NCBI RefSeq assembly: GCF_031458115.1
Contig: NZ_JAVDXV010000006.1
Coordinates: forward strand, 310,001-374,000
DNA from: Pelomonas asaccharophilus_A
Lineage (GTDB): Bacteria; Pseudomonadota; Gammaproteobacteria; Burkholderiales; Burkholderiaceae_C
DNA: 64,000 bases
Direction of reading: 5' to 3'
Both the position numbers and the translations under genes were made by a program. The notes under the pieces are model-generated. The model was not told where the DNA came from and did not search any database. It saw only the letters and a list, made by a program, of their open reading frames with translations. Positions 8,171 to 15,733 of the stretch are shown here, piece after piece (the stretch's first letter is position 1; each line of letters opens with the position of its first letter).

Positions 8171-9244
8171 ATGGAAGCATTCACCGGCACCCGCCCCCTC
8201 GCCAAGCCGCTTGACACCACGGCGCTTGAAGCCTGGCTGGGCGCGCATGTCGGCAGCTTTGCCGGGCCGCTGTCCATCGAGCAGTTCAAGGGCGGCCAGT
8301 CCAACCCCACCTACCTGCTGACGACGCCCGGCGCGAAGTACGTGATGCGCAGCAAGCCCGGGCCGGTGGCCAAGCTGCTGCCGTCGGCACATGCGATCGA
8401 GCGCGAGTTCCAGGTCATGCGCGCGCTGGCCGGCACCGACGTGCCGGTGCCCGCGATGCTGGCGCTGTGCGAGGACGAGGCCGTCATCGGCCGCGCCTTC
8501 TACCTCATGGAGTTCATGCCCGGCCGCGTGCTGTGGGACCAGAGCCTGCCGGGCATGGCCAATGCCGAGCGCGCCGCCCACTACGACGAGATGAACCGCG
8601 TCATCGCGGCACTGCACCAGGTCGATTTCAAGGCGCGCGGCCTGGAGGCCTACGGCAAGCCGGGCAACTACTTCGAGCGGCAGATCGGCCGCTGGAGCAA
8701 GCAATACCTGGCCTCGGTCACCGAGCCCAATCCGGCGATGGACGCGCTGCTGGCCTGGTTGCCGGCCCACATCCCGGCCTCTGCCCGTGACGAAAGCGAA
8801 GTCAGCATCGTGCACGGCGACTACCGCATGGACAACGTCGTGTTCCACCCCACCGAGCCGCGCGTCATCGCGGTACTGGACTGGGAGCTGTCCACGCTGG
8901 GCCATCCGCTGGCCGACTTCAGCTACCACTGCATGAGCTGGCACATCCAGACCTCCGGCGCCGCGCGCGGGCTGGGTGGCGTGAACCTGGCCGAGCTGGG
9001 CATTCCGGCCGAGCGCGACTACGTGCAGCGCTACTGCGGGCGCACCGGCCGCGCCGATGCGGGCGCCGTCATGGCGGACTGGAACTTCTACATGGCCTAC
9101 AACATGTTCCGCATCGCGGCCATCGTGCAGGGCATCGCCAAGCGCGTGGAAGACGGCACCGCCTCCAGCGCACAGGCCCGAGAAACCGCCAAGAGCGCCC
9201 GGCCGCTGGCCGAGCTGGCCTGGAGCTTCGCGCAGAAGGCCTGA
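8171..9244 (+). CDS. Aminoglycoside phosphotransferase-fold kinase (ACAD10-like)
   Basis: A 357-residue protein with the APH/choline-kinase fold. The nucleotide lobe begins IEQFKGGQSNPTYLL (the GGQSNPTY loop typical of the ACAD10 N-terminal kinase group), and the catalytic loop reads IVHGDYRMDNVVF with the following metal-binding VLDWELSTLGHPLADF. This subgroup is often linked to acyl-CoA dehydrogenases and may phosphorylate hydroxy-acyl intermediates. No such gene is adjacent here, so the substrate is unknown. It is very unlikely to be an antibiotic-resistance enzyme. It is followed by the second copy of the hairpin repeat. Confidence 0.9.
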   Translation: MEAFTGTRPLAKPLDTTALEAWLGAHVGSFAGPLSIEQFKGGQSNPTYLLTTPGAKYVMRSKPGPVAKLLPSAHAIEREFQVMRALAGTDVPVPAMLALCEDEAVIGRAFYLMEFMPGRVLWDQSLPGMANAERAAHYDEMNRVIAALHQVDFKARGLEAYGKPGNYFERQIGRWSKQYLASVTEPNPAMDALLAWLPAHIPASARDESEVSIVHGDYRMDNVVFHPTEPRVIAVLDWELSTLGHPLADFSYHCMSWHIQTSGAARGLGGVNLAELGIPAERDYVQRYCGRTGRADAGAVMADWNFYMAYNMFRIAAIVQGIAKRVEDGTASSAQARETAKSARPLAELAWSFAQKA

Positions 9245-9249
9245 GTACT

Positions 9250-9376
9250 CGCGGGCCGAGCGCCGGGCCGCTCCCAAGCCGGCCCGTTCTGGCGATGTGC
9301 ATGCGGCTCAATGCCGCATGCATCCCCGTCCCCTCGGGGGACCGGCCAAGGTACTCCTTGGACGAGGGGCTTCAGG
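9250..9376. repeat. Multi-hairpin intergenic repeat, copy B
   Basis: Second copy of the element at 5428-5570, in direct orientation. Hairpins are more regular here: CGGGCCG...CGGCCCG near the left end, TGCATGCGGC-tcaat-GCCGCATGCA with a perfect 10-bp stem, and GTCCCC-tcg-GGGGAC. The differences between copies fall mainly in loops or keep pairing possible. It again lies between convergent genes, the phosphotransferase on the plus strand and the unknown gene on the minus strand. Confidence 0.85.
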
Positions 9377-10111
9377 TCAGCTGGCGTCAGGGCGTACCGA
9401 AGGCGTCCAGGCGATGGACGTCGTGGTAGGCCAGGCGCCCCCGTCCGACATCTTGTTGGCCGCCCGGTGCGCCTCGCGCGCCGCGGTCTCCAGCAGTCGC
9501 ACAAAGGCCTGCACCTTGGGCAGGTCGGGCTCGTCCATCTGCGTGCGCAGGTAGAGGTTGCCGCGCATGCTCATCAGCACGAAGGGGTGTCCCTCGGGCA
9601 GCAGGTCCTGGCTGGCCTGGGCCAGCGCGGTGCTGAGCTCCCCGTCCAGCCAGTCGTGTGCCAGATCCTTGGTGACACCCACGACGCCATAGCGCTGGCG
9701 CACCAGCTGCGACGCCATGCTGGTCAGCTTGGGGAACATCACCAGCCAGCGCATCTCCTCGGGCGTGTCGGTGTCCACACGGGTCTTCAGCGTGTCCGTG
9801 TAGGCCTCGAAGACGGCGCGCTCCAGCTCCTCCATCAGCGTGCGGCACAACACCATCAGCTGCAGGTCGGAATGCAGCCGCATCTCGCAACGCATGCGCA
9901 GCTCCGCGCCGGGCATGTAGCTGCGCTGCGGCTCGCCCCATTCGATGCGCAGCGGGCCGGGCAAGGCCTTGGGCTGTTCGATCAGAAAGCCCTGGCCGTC
10001 ACGCACCTGCGAGAAGTCGGCACCGCGTGCCTCCGCCCATTCCTGGATGGGACGCCAGCGCGCCGCGTTCGCCCGTGTGACGAGCCAATGCTTGACTTGC
10101 TTTACGACCAT
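9377..10111 (-). CDS. Conserved-looking protein of unknown function
   Basis: Not recognised. The 244-residue product is soluble: no signal peptide, no membrane segment and only one cysteine-containing stretch (VLCRTLMEELERAVFEAYTD). It starts MVVKQVKHWLVTRAN. The middle mixes strands (LRIEWGEPQRSYMPGAELRM) and helices, and a QRYGVVGVTKDLAHDWLDGE segment follows. Base composition and codon use match the neighbours, so it is probably a real resident gene. It diverges from the GST gene with about 50 bases between starts and its 3' end meets repeat copy B. Confidence 0.75.
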   Translation of the reverse strand: MVVKQVKHWLVTRANAARWRPIQEWAEARGADFSQVRDGQGFLIEQPKALPGPLRIEWGEPQRSYMPGAELRMRCEMRLHSDLQLMVLCRTLMEELERAVFEAYTDTLKTRVDTDTPEEMRWLVMFPKLTSMASQLVRQRYGVVGVTKDLAHDWLDGELSTALAQASQDLLPEGHPFVLMSMRGNLYLRTQMDEPDLPKVQAFVRLLETAAREAHRAANKMSDGGAWPTTTSIAWTPSVRPDAS

Positions 10112-10163
10112 GAGTCGACAGAATCGGGCTGATTACGAAAGGCCCACCGGAAGGAGGCAGCGA

Positions 10164-10856
10164 ATGATCGAAGTGTATTCATGGCCCACACCCAACGGGC
10201 ACAAGGTGCACATCATGCTGGAGGAGTGCGGCCTCGCGTACCGGGTGCATCCCGTGGACATCGGCGCGGGCGACCAGTTCGCGCCGGCTTTCCTGTCCAT
10301 CAGCCCCAACAACAAGATCCCCGCCATCACCGACCCCGCCGGCCCCGACGGGCAGCCGATGTCGATGTTCGAGAGCGGTGCCATCCTGCTGTATCTGGCC
10401 GGCAAGACCGGCAAGCTGCTGCCCACCGACGTGCGCGGCAAATACGAGGTGCTGCAGTGGCTGATGTTCCAGATGGGCGGCGTGGGGCCCATGCTGGGCC
10501 AGGCCCACCACTTCCGCATCTACGCGCCCGAGAAGCTGCCCTATGCCATCGACCGCTACACGAACGAAGCGAAGCGGCTGTATTCGGTCATCAACAAGCG
10601 GCTGGCGCACACGACCTACCTGGGTGGCGCGGCCTACTCCATCGCCGACATCGCCGTCTTCCCGTGGCTGCGCTCGTGGAAGAACCAGGGCGTGGACATG
10701 GCCGACTACCCTCACCTGAAGGGCTGGTTCGACGAGATCGCCAAGCGCCCGGCCGTGCAGCGCGGGTTGGAGGTGCTGGCCGGTGCACGCAAGCCGCTGA
10801 CGGACGACAAGGCGCGCGAGGTGTTGTTCGGGCAGCGGCAACTGCAGCAGCGCTAG
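10164..10856 (+). CDS. Glutathione S-transferase, YfcG/YghU-like
   Basis: The 230-residue protein has an N-terminal thioredoxin-fold domain (IEVYSWPTPNGHKVHIMLEE, then ISPNNKIPAITDP with the cis-proline and FESGAILLYLA with the glutathione-binding acidic-Ser pair) and an all-helical C-terminal domain (SIADIAVFPWL N-capping box). The TPNGHKV start is typical of Nu-class proteins, which act as glutathione-dependent disulfide reductases rather than classical conjugating enzymes. ATG 10164 is preceded by a strong AAGGAGG at 10151-10157. The stop overlaps the convergent soxA stop by 4 bases. Confidence 0.92.
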   Translation: MIEVYSWPTPNGHKVHIMLEECGLAYRVHPVDIGAGDQFAPAFLSISPNNKIPAITDPAGPDGQPMSMFESGAILLYLAGKTGKLLPTDVRGKYEVLQWLMFQMGGVGPMLGQAHHFRIYAPEKLPYAIDRYTNEAKRLYSVINKRLAHTTYLGGAAYSIADIAVFPWLRSWKNQGVDMADYPHLKGWFDEIAKRPAVQRGLEVLAGARKPLTDDKAREVLFGQRQLQQR

Positions 10857-11584
10857 GGGCGCACACCGGGCGGCTGCATCGCCATGCCGGCACTGCGGCG
10901 CGCGAGATAGGTCTCCAGCGCCAGCAGCTCGGCGCTGTCCCAGTCCGGCATGCGGGCGCGCACGCCGCTGAAGCAACCGCGCAGCCGGCGCTGCAGGCTA
11001 CCCAGCGACTGCCATTCCAGCCGGAAGGCAGGGTAGTCGTCCACATGCCCTTGCGGGATGACGCTGCCGCCCAGGCGCAGGCCCGCACGCTCGTCGTGGC
11101 ATTGCGCGCAGGACAGATTCAGCGCGCCCAGGCGCGTCATGTACAGGCGCTCGCCTTGCGCGGCCGCGGTGTCCAGCTCGGTACCGCGCGGCGGGCTCAA
11201 CGGCAGGCCTCGCGACTGTTGCGCGACCAGCGCCGTCAACGCCAGCAGCGGCTCGGCCTCGGGCGCCCAGTCGGGTTGCTGCTGGTGCCGCGTGCGGCAG
11301 CGCTGGATGCGGCCCGGCAGGTTCACGAGGCCCTGGTCAAACGCCGGGTAGCGCGTGGCCGCACCGCGCAGCTTCTCGGGTTCGCCATGGCAGCTGGCGC
11401 AGGACTTGGCACCCTGCCCCCACAGGTCGCGGCCCAGCGCCAGCGCCAGCTGCGCGGGATGCTGGCCATCGTCGGCCTGCAGCACGCGCAGCGCCGGGCT
11501 CATCGTGTCGCGGCCGGAGCGGCGGGGGTCGTCAGCCTGGGCCACGAAGGCGAACGCCAACAGCAGCAGCCAGGCGGCCTTCAT
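10853..11584 (-). CDS. soxA: SoxA-like dihaem c-type cytochrome
   Basis: SoxA, with SoxX, oxidatively joins thiosulfate to the SoxY cysteine in the periplasm. The 243-residue protein has a signal peptide (about 1-17), haem motif C62-x2-C65-H66 (CASCHG), haem motif C159-x2-C162-H163 (CAQCHD) and C204 in RRLRGCFSGVRA, the position of the cysteine/persulfide haem ligand in SoxA. C96 fits the usual disulfide cysteine. The start overlaps the soxZ stop by 4 bases. It is the last gene of an operon without soxB, so the substrate may not be thiosulfate. Confidence 0.9.
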   Translation of the reverse strand: MKAAWLLLLAFAFVAQADDPRRSGRDTMSPALRVLQADDGQHPAQLALALGRDLWGQGAKSCASCHGEPEKLRGAATRYPAFDQGLVNLPGRIQRCRTRHQQQPDWAPEAEPLLALTALVAQQSRGLPLSPPRGTELDTAAAQGERLYMTRLGALNLSCAQCHDERAGLRLGGSVIPQGHVDDYPAFRLEWQSLGSLQRRLRGCFSGVRARMPDWDSAELLALETYLARRSAGMAMQPPGVRP

Positions 11585-11904
11585 GCGACGTTCAAGGCGC
11601 GGGTCTCGCGGTGCACGAATCCGCGGTCACCGCGCCACAGGAACTGCAGCTCGCCGGGTTTGTCCACCTTCAACCAGAAGCTCAACCACGGGTTGGCCGC
11701 GATGGCCGCGTACAGGTCGGCCGAAAACACCACATCGCCATCCAGCCGGCACTCGAAGCGCCGCACCAGATCGCGCGGCAGGCGCGCGCCGTCGTCACCG
11801 GCGCGGTAGCCGGTCTCCATCGCGTGGGCCACGGTGGCGCGCACCTCGAAGGCTTCGCCGGCCTTGATGGCGGCCGGCAAGGTGATGACAGCGCGGGTGA
11901 TCAT
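11581..11904 (-). CDS. soxZ: SoxZ-like carrier partner
   Basis: Small 107-residue protein without signal peptide; SoxZ normally forms a heterodimer with SoxY and is exported with it. Family features include GEAFEVRATVAHAMETGYR near the start, then FECRLDGDVVFSADLYAAIA and a C-terminal LQFLWRGDRGFVHRETR immunoglobulin-like fold. ATG 11904 directly follows the soxY stop (2-base gap); a longer reading frame runs upstream but lies inside soxY. It overlaps soxA by 4 bases. Confidence 0.9.
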   Translation of the reverse strand: MITRAVITLPAAIKAGEAFEVRATVAHAMETGYRAGDDGARLPRDLVRRFECRLDGDVVFSADLYAAIAANPWLSFWLKVDKPGELQFLWRGDRGFVHRETRALNVA

Positions 11905-11906
11905 GA

Positions 11907-12317
11907 TCAAGGCTCCACGCAGGCCGCCAGGGTCACGACGACCTCCACACCCGCCTGCCAGCAACGCCCGTCGGCCGCCTTGGCGACGGCGACGATGCGC
12001 TGGCTGCGGGCCAGCCGCATGCGGGTGCTGAACTCAGGTCGGGCGACCGCTGCGCCGAAGGCGACGTGCACGACCTCAGGCTCGGGGTTCTGCGGCGTGA
12101 ACAGCGCCAGGCCGACGACCGGCTCGCTGGCCGCCACACGCACCGGTACGGCGTTGCCGTTCTCCACCAGCTCGGCGATCTCGATCTTCAGCACGCCCGG
12201 CGCGGGGTCGCGGCCGGCCCACGCGCGGATGGCGGCCTGCATCGCGTCGTCGCTGGCTTGTGCCTGCGGCAACGCGGCGAATGCTGCAGCGGCCATGAAC
12301 AACTCGCGCCGCTTCAT
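11907..12317 (-). CDS. soxY: SoxY-like carrier with degenerate GGCGG tail
   Basis: SoxY carries sulfur intermediates on a cysteine near its C-terminus. This 136-residue protein starts MKRRELFMAAAAF, a twin-arginine-type leader, and keeps the SoxY body (AVPVRVAASEPVVGLALFTP). The normal swinging-arm end, GGCGG, is replaced by AACVEP: the cysteine is kept (C133, third residue before the end region VEP) but all four glycines are lost. A second cysteine (C119) is present. The function is therefore a SoxY-related carrier rather than a proven thiosulfate carrier. It overlaps soxX by 4 bases. Confidence 0.85.
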   Translation of the reverse strand: MKRRELFMAAAAFAALPQAQASDDAMQAAIRAWAGRDPAPGVLKIEIAELVENGNAVPVRVAASEPVVGLALFTPQNPEPEVVHVAFGAAVARPEFSTRMRLARSQRIVAVAKAADGRCWQAGVEVVVTLAACVEP

Positions 12318-12676
12318 TTCGCCAACGTCCCGAGGTAGACCACGATGTCTTCCAGCTGCCGCTCGGTCAGCGCCGCGCGGCCTTGCCACGCGGGCGCCAC
12401 GTCACGCAGGCCGTCGGTGGCGCGGAACGGCGGCATCACGGTGGCCGGGTTGAAGCGGCGCATGTCGGCGATGCGCTCGCGCAGCTCCGCAGGCTTGAGC
12501 CGCGCCGCGGCGTCCAGCGGCGGCGCGAGATTGCCCTGGTTGGCATCACCCGCGGCGGTCAGCGAATGGCACAGCAGACACAGGCTGGTCGTGCGGTCGG
12601 CCACCAGCGCACGGCCTCGCTCCACGTCGCTGGCATGTGCGCCGGCAATCAGGAGCAGGGCCGCGAGAGCGCGCAT
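12314..12676 (-). CDS. soxX: SoxX-like monohaem c-type cytochrome
   Basis: Partner cytochrome of SoxA. The 120-residue protein has a signal peptide (to about residue 15), a single haem motif C33-x2-C36-H37 (CLLCH), the NLAPPL segment and a likely axial Met81 in NPATVMPPF, followed by LTERQLEDIVVYLGTL, a common cytochrome c C-terminal helix. ATG overlaps the stop of the upstream molybdoenzyme gene by one base (TGATG), so translation is probably coupled to it. Confidence 0.9.
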   Translation of the reverse strand: MRALAALLLIAGAHASDVERGRALVADRTTSLCLLCHSLTAAGDANQGNLAPPLDAAARLKPAELRERIADMRRFNPATVMPPFRATDGLRDVAPAWQGRAALTERQLEDIVVYLGTLAK

Positions 12677-14826
12677 CAGACCAGCTTGTGCTTGGACAGC
12701 GGCAAATCGCGGATGCGCTTGCCCGTCGCCGCGAAGATTGCGTTCAGCACGGCCGGTGCCGCCACCGCGATGGTGGGTTCGCCCACGCCGCCCCAGAAGC
12801 CGCCCGACGGCATGACGATGGTCTCCACCGCCGGCATGTGCTCCATCTTCAGCATCGGGTAGGTGTCGAAGTTGTGCTGCTCCACGCGGCCGTCCTTGAT
12901 CGTGATCTCGCCGAACAGCGCCGCCGACAAGCCGTAGACGAAGCTGCCCTCCACCTGCGCCGCGATCTGCTGCGGGTTGACCGCATGGCCGGGGTCGGTG
13001 GCCGCGACGATGCGGTGGATCTTCAGGTCGCCGCGCTTAGAAACCGACACCTCCGCACACGCCGCCACATAGCTGCCGAAGCCCATGATCTGCGCCAGCC
13101 CCAGATGCCGCCCCTTCGTGCGCGGCTTGCCCCAGCCCGCCTTGGCGGCCACCGCGTTCAGCACGGCCAGGTGCCTGGGCGAGTTGGCCAGCAGTTCGCG
13201 GCGCATTTCCAGCGGATCGCGCTTGGCGGCATGAGCCACTTCGTCGAGGAAGCACTCCAGGTAGATCGCGTTCTGGTTCAGGTTCACGCCGCGCCAGAAG
13301 CCCGGTGGCACCGGCGGGTTGCGCATCGCATGGTCGATGAGCAGGTTGGGCACGGCATAGCCCAGCGCCCCCTCGGTGCCACCGTCGCTCAAGCCCTGGA
13401 AGACGACCGGATCACGGCCATCGCGGATGTTCTGCGGGAACATGCCCGCCACGATGCTCTGGCCCGACAGCCGCATGTGCAGCGCGGTCAGCTTGCCGGC
13501 GGCATCCAGCCCGGCCGTCAGCTTGCACTGCGTGACCGGGTGGTAGCGGCCCTGCACCATGTCCTCCTCGCGGCTCCAGATCAGCTTGATGGGCGTGCCG
13601 GGCATCTCCTTGGCGATGGCCACGGCCTGGCGCACCCAGTCCTGCGTGCCGCCGCGCCGGCCGAAGCCGCCGCCCAGGTGCAGCTTGTGCACCTCGCACT
13701 GCGCCGGGGGCAGACCGGCGGACTCGGCCGTGGCGGCCAGCGCGGCCTCGCCGTTCTGCGTGGGCGTCCAGACCTCGCAGCGCTCCGCAGTCCACTTGGC
13801 CGTCGCGTTCATGACCTCCATGCACGCGTGGTTCTGGTGCGGGTAGCTGTAGACCGCCTCGACCTTGCGCGCTGCGGCGGCCAGCCCGGCCGCCACGTCG
13901 CCACCACGGCTGCCCAGAGCGGCCTCGGGCGCGTCCAGCCCGGCCTTCAGCGTGGCGGCCACGTCGGCGCTGCTGAGCTTGGCGTTGGGGCCCTCGTCCC
14001 AGACGATGGTCAGCGCATCCAGCGCGGTCTTGGCCCGCCACCAGGTGTCGGCAATGACGGCCACGGCCGTCTCGCCCACCTTGACGACCTTCTTCACGCC
14101 GGGGCGCTTCTCCACCTCGGCCGCGTCGAAGCTCTTGACCTTGCCGCCGAACACCGGGCTGTCCTTGATGGCCGCGTTCAGCATGCCCGGCAGCTGCAGG
14201 TCCATGCCGTAGATCTGCGAGCCGTCCAGCTTGGCTTTGGTGTCCAGCCGCTTCATCGGCTTGCCGGCCAGCGTCCAGTCCTTCGCCGGCTTGAGCTGGA
14301 TGTCCGCCGGTGCGGCCAGCTTGGCGGCCTCGGCGGCCAGCTGGCCATAGCTCAGCTTCTTGCCGGCATGCAGCACCCAGCCGGCCTTGGTCGTGCACTC
14401 CACGACGCCCACACTCCACTGGTTGGCCGCGGCCTGGATCAACAGCGCCCGCGCCAGCGCACCGCCCTTGCGCACGTACTCGTGCGACTCGCGCACGCCG
14501 CGGCTGCCGCCGGTGCTCATGCTGCCCCAGGCACGCTTGCGCGCGAGGTTCTGGCCCGGCGTGGGGTACTCGGTCTTCACCTTGGCCCAGTCGCACTCCA
14601 GCTCCTCGGCCACCAGCTGCGCGAGGCCGGTCAAGGTGCCCTGGCCCATTTCAGAGCGGGCAATGCGGATGACCGTGGTCTCGTCCGGCAGGATCTGCAC
14701 CCAGACATTCAGCTCGGGCACGGCCTCGCCTTCGGCGAGACCCGGCACGTGGAAGCCCACCATCAAGCCGCCGGCGACGGCCGACGTGGTGTGCAGGAAC
14801 GCGCGGCGAGAAAGGACGGCGCTCAT
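12676..14826 (-). CDS. Molybdopterin-binding subunit of an IorB/aldehyde-oxidase-like hydroxylase
   Basis: Large subunit (716 residues) of a xanthine-oxidase-family molybdenum hydroxylase, similar to isoquinoline 1-oxidoreductase beta (IorB) and related periplasmic aldehyde oxidoreductases. It has a twin-arginine leader (LSRRAFLHTTSAVAGG), so it is probably exported folded with its cofactor. Motifs: SEMGQGTLTGLAQLVAEELE, GGSRGVRES, LGGGFGRRGGTQDW and the catalytic glutamate E683 in WGGVGEPTIAV. Substrates of this group are N-heterocycles or aldehydes; this one cannot be named. The start overlaps the iron-sulfur subunit stop by 4 bases, and the stop overlaps soxX by 1. Confidence 0.92.
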   Translation of the reverse strand: MSAVLSRRAFLHTTSAVAGGLMVGFHVPGLAEGEAVPELNVWVQILPDETTVIRIARSEMGQGTLTGLAQLVAEELECDWAKVKTEYPTPGQNLARKRAWGSMSTGGSRGVRESHEYVRKGGALARALLIQAAANQWSVGVVECTTKAGWVLHAGKKLSYGQLAAEAAKLAAPADIQLKPAKDWTLAGKPMKRLDTKAKLDGSQIYGMDLQLPGMLNAAIKDSPVFGGKVKSFDAAEVEKRPGVKKVVKVGETAVAVIADTWWRAKTALDALTIVWDEGPNAKLSSADVAATLKAGLDAPEAALGSRGGDVAAGLAAAARKVEAVYSYPHQNHACMEVMNATAKWTAERCEVWTPTQNGEAALAATAESAGLPPAQCEVHKLHLGGGFGRRGGTQDWVRQAVAIAKEMPGTPIKLIWSREEDMVQGRYHPVTQCKLTAGLDAAGKLTALHMRLSGQSIVAGMFPQNIRDGRDPVVFQGLSDGGTEGALGYAVPNLLIDHAMRNPPVPPGFWRGVNLNQNAIYLECFLDEVAHAAKRDPLEMRRELLANSPRHLAVLNAVAAKAGWGKPRTKGRHLGLAQIMGFGSYVAACAEVSVSKRGDLKIHRIVAATDPGHAVNPQQIAAQVEGSFVYGLSAALFGEITIKDGRVEQHNFDTYPMLKMEHMPAVETIVMPSGGFWGGVGEPTIAVAAPAVLNAIFAATGKRIRDLPLSKHKLV

Positions 14827-15317
14827 GCCTGGCCTCCCTCGATGACGATGGGGATCTGCTTGCGCTGCACCTGGCCCGCGGCCAGGTGGATGGCCGCGCG
14901 CACACGGTTGTAGGTGCCGCAGCGACAGATGTTGGTCATGGCCGCGTCGATGTCGGCGTCGGTCGGCTTGGGTTTGCTCTTCAGCAGCGCCGCCGCGGCC
15001 ATCAGCATGCCGCTCTGGCAGAAACCGCATTGCGGCACGTCCAGCGCGTCCCAGGCCTTCTGCAGCGGGTGCGAGGCGTTGGGCGACAGCCCTTCGATGG
15101 TGGTGATCTTCTGCGCCGGCGTCAGCGCCGACGCCGGCATCACGCAGCTGCGCATCGGCGCGCCGTCGATGTGCACCGTGCAGGCGCCGCATTGGGCGAC
15201 GCCGCAGCCGTACTTGGTGCCCGTGAGGCTCAGCTGCTCGCGCAGCACCCACAGCAGCGGCGTGTCGGCCTCCGCCTCGTACTGCATCCGCTTGCCATTG
15301 ACCGTCAATTCCGCCAT
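14823..15317 (-). CDS. [2Fe-2S] subunit of the molybdenum hydroxylase (IorA-like)
   Basis: Small iron-sulfur subunit (164 residues) that transfers electrons from the molybdenum centre. The N-terminal plant-type [2Fe-2S] cluster uses C38, C43, C46 and C58 (CGVAQCGAC...C). The C-terminal helical cluster uses C97, C100, C131 and C133 (CGFCQSG...CRCG). No signal peptide is present, consistent with export on the Tat leader of the large subunit. Two-subunit enzymes of this kind lack the FAD subunit and usually pass electrons to c-type cytochromes, which here could be SoxX/SoxA. First gene of the six-gene operon; its promoter must lie within 15318-15429. Confidence 0.95.
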   Translation of the reverse strand: MAELTVNGKRMQYEAEADTPLLWVLREQLSLTGTKYGCGVAQCGACTVHIDGAPMRSCVMPASALTPAQKITTIEGLSPNASHPLQKAWDALDVPQCGFCQSGMLMAAAALLKSKPKPTDADIDAAMTNICRCGTYNRVRAAIHLAAGQVQRKQIPIVIEGGQA

Positions 15318-15429
15318 GCCTGCTGCTCCCGAACGCCAACGTTGGCGGCCGGCAGACTAGCAGGGTCGGCGCCGTGCTGTCACGGGGTCAGCGGCCGACC
15401 GAGCGCCGCGCTGGGTTGAAGCCCGCCAC

Positions 15430-15723
15430 TCAGGCCGGCTCCCGCCAGCCCCGCGCCCTCATGCATTGCTGCTGCGCGCGCAGCGCCTCCGCCTGCATGC
15501 GCATGCGTTCGCTGTCGGCCGCGGCCGTGCAGGCCGGACCCGAGATGCAGTTGCGGCCCGCGCTCTGGTTGGTCAGCTGGTTGAGCCGTCCCACGCGCTC
15601 CGCGTCCCGCTCGCAGGCGGCCGTGTCGGCCTGCAGGTCCGCACCCGGGTTCTGCGGGTTGACCCAGCGGGGCGACGCGCAGCCGCCCAGCACGGCGGCT
15701 ATCAACAGCAACGAAAGTCTCAT
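15430..15723 (-). CDS. Small lipoprotein of unknown function
   Basis: Predicted lipoprotein of 97 residues. The leader MRLSLLLIAAVLGGCASP ends in a lipobox (LGG-C15). The mature part is polar and has four more cysteines (in TAACERDAERV, NCISGPAC and QQQCMRARGW), suggesting disulfides. ATG 15723 is chosen because AGGA lies 8 bases upstream; an in-frame ATG at 15732 is possible. It starts about 10 bases after the phytase stop and is probably the last gene of the TonB receptor-phytase operon. Confidence 0.75.
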   Translation of the reverse strand: MRLSLLLIAAVLGGCASPRWVNPQNPGADLQADTAACERDAERVGRLNQLTNQSAGRNCISGPACTAAADSERMRMQAEALRAQQQCMRARGWREPA

Positions 15724-15733
15724 GCGGCGCATC

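Noticed and set aside
8171..9244. Aminoglycoside resistance gene
   Set aside because: The fold is shared, but the GGQSNPTY loop and overall character match the ACAD10-like housekeeping group.
5428..9376. Composite transposon bounded by the two repeats
   Set aside because: The segment contains no transposase or integrase and the repeats lack terminal inverted ends or target duplications that I can see.
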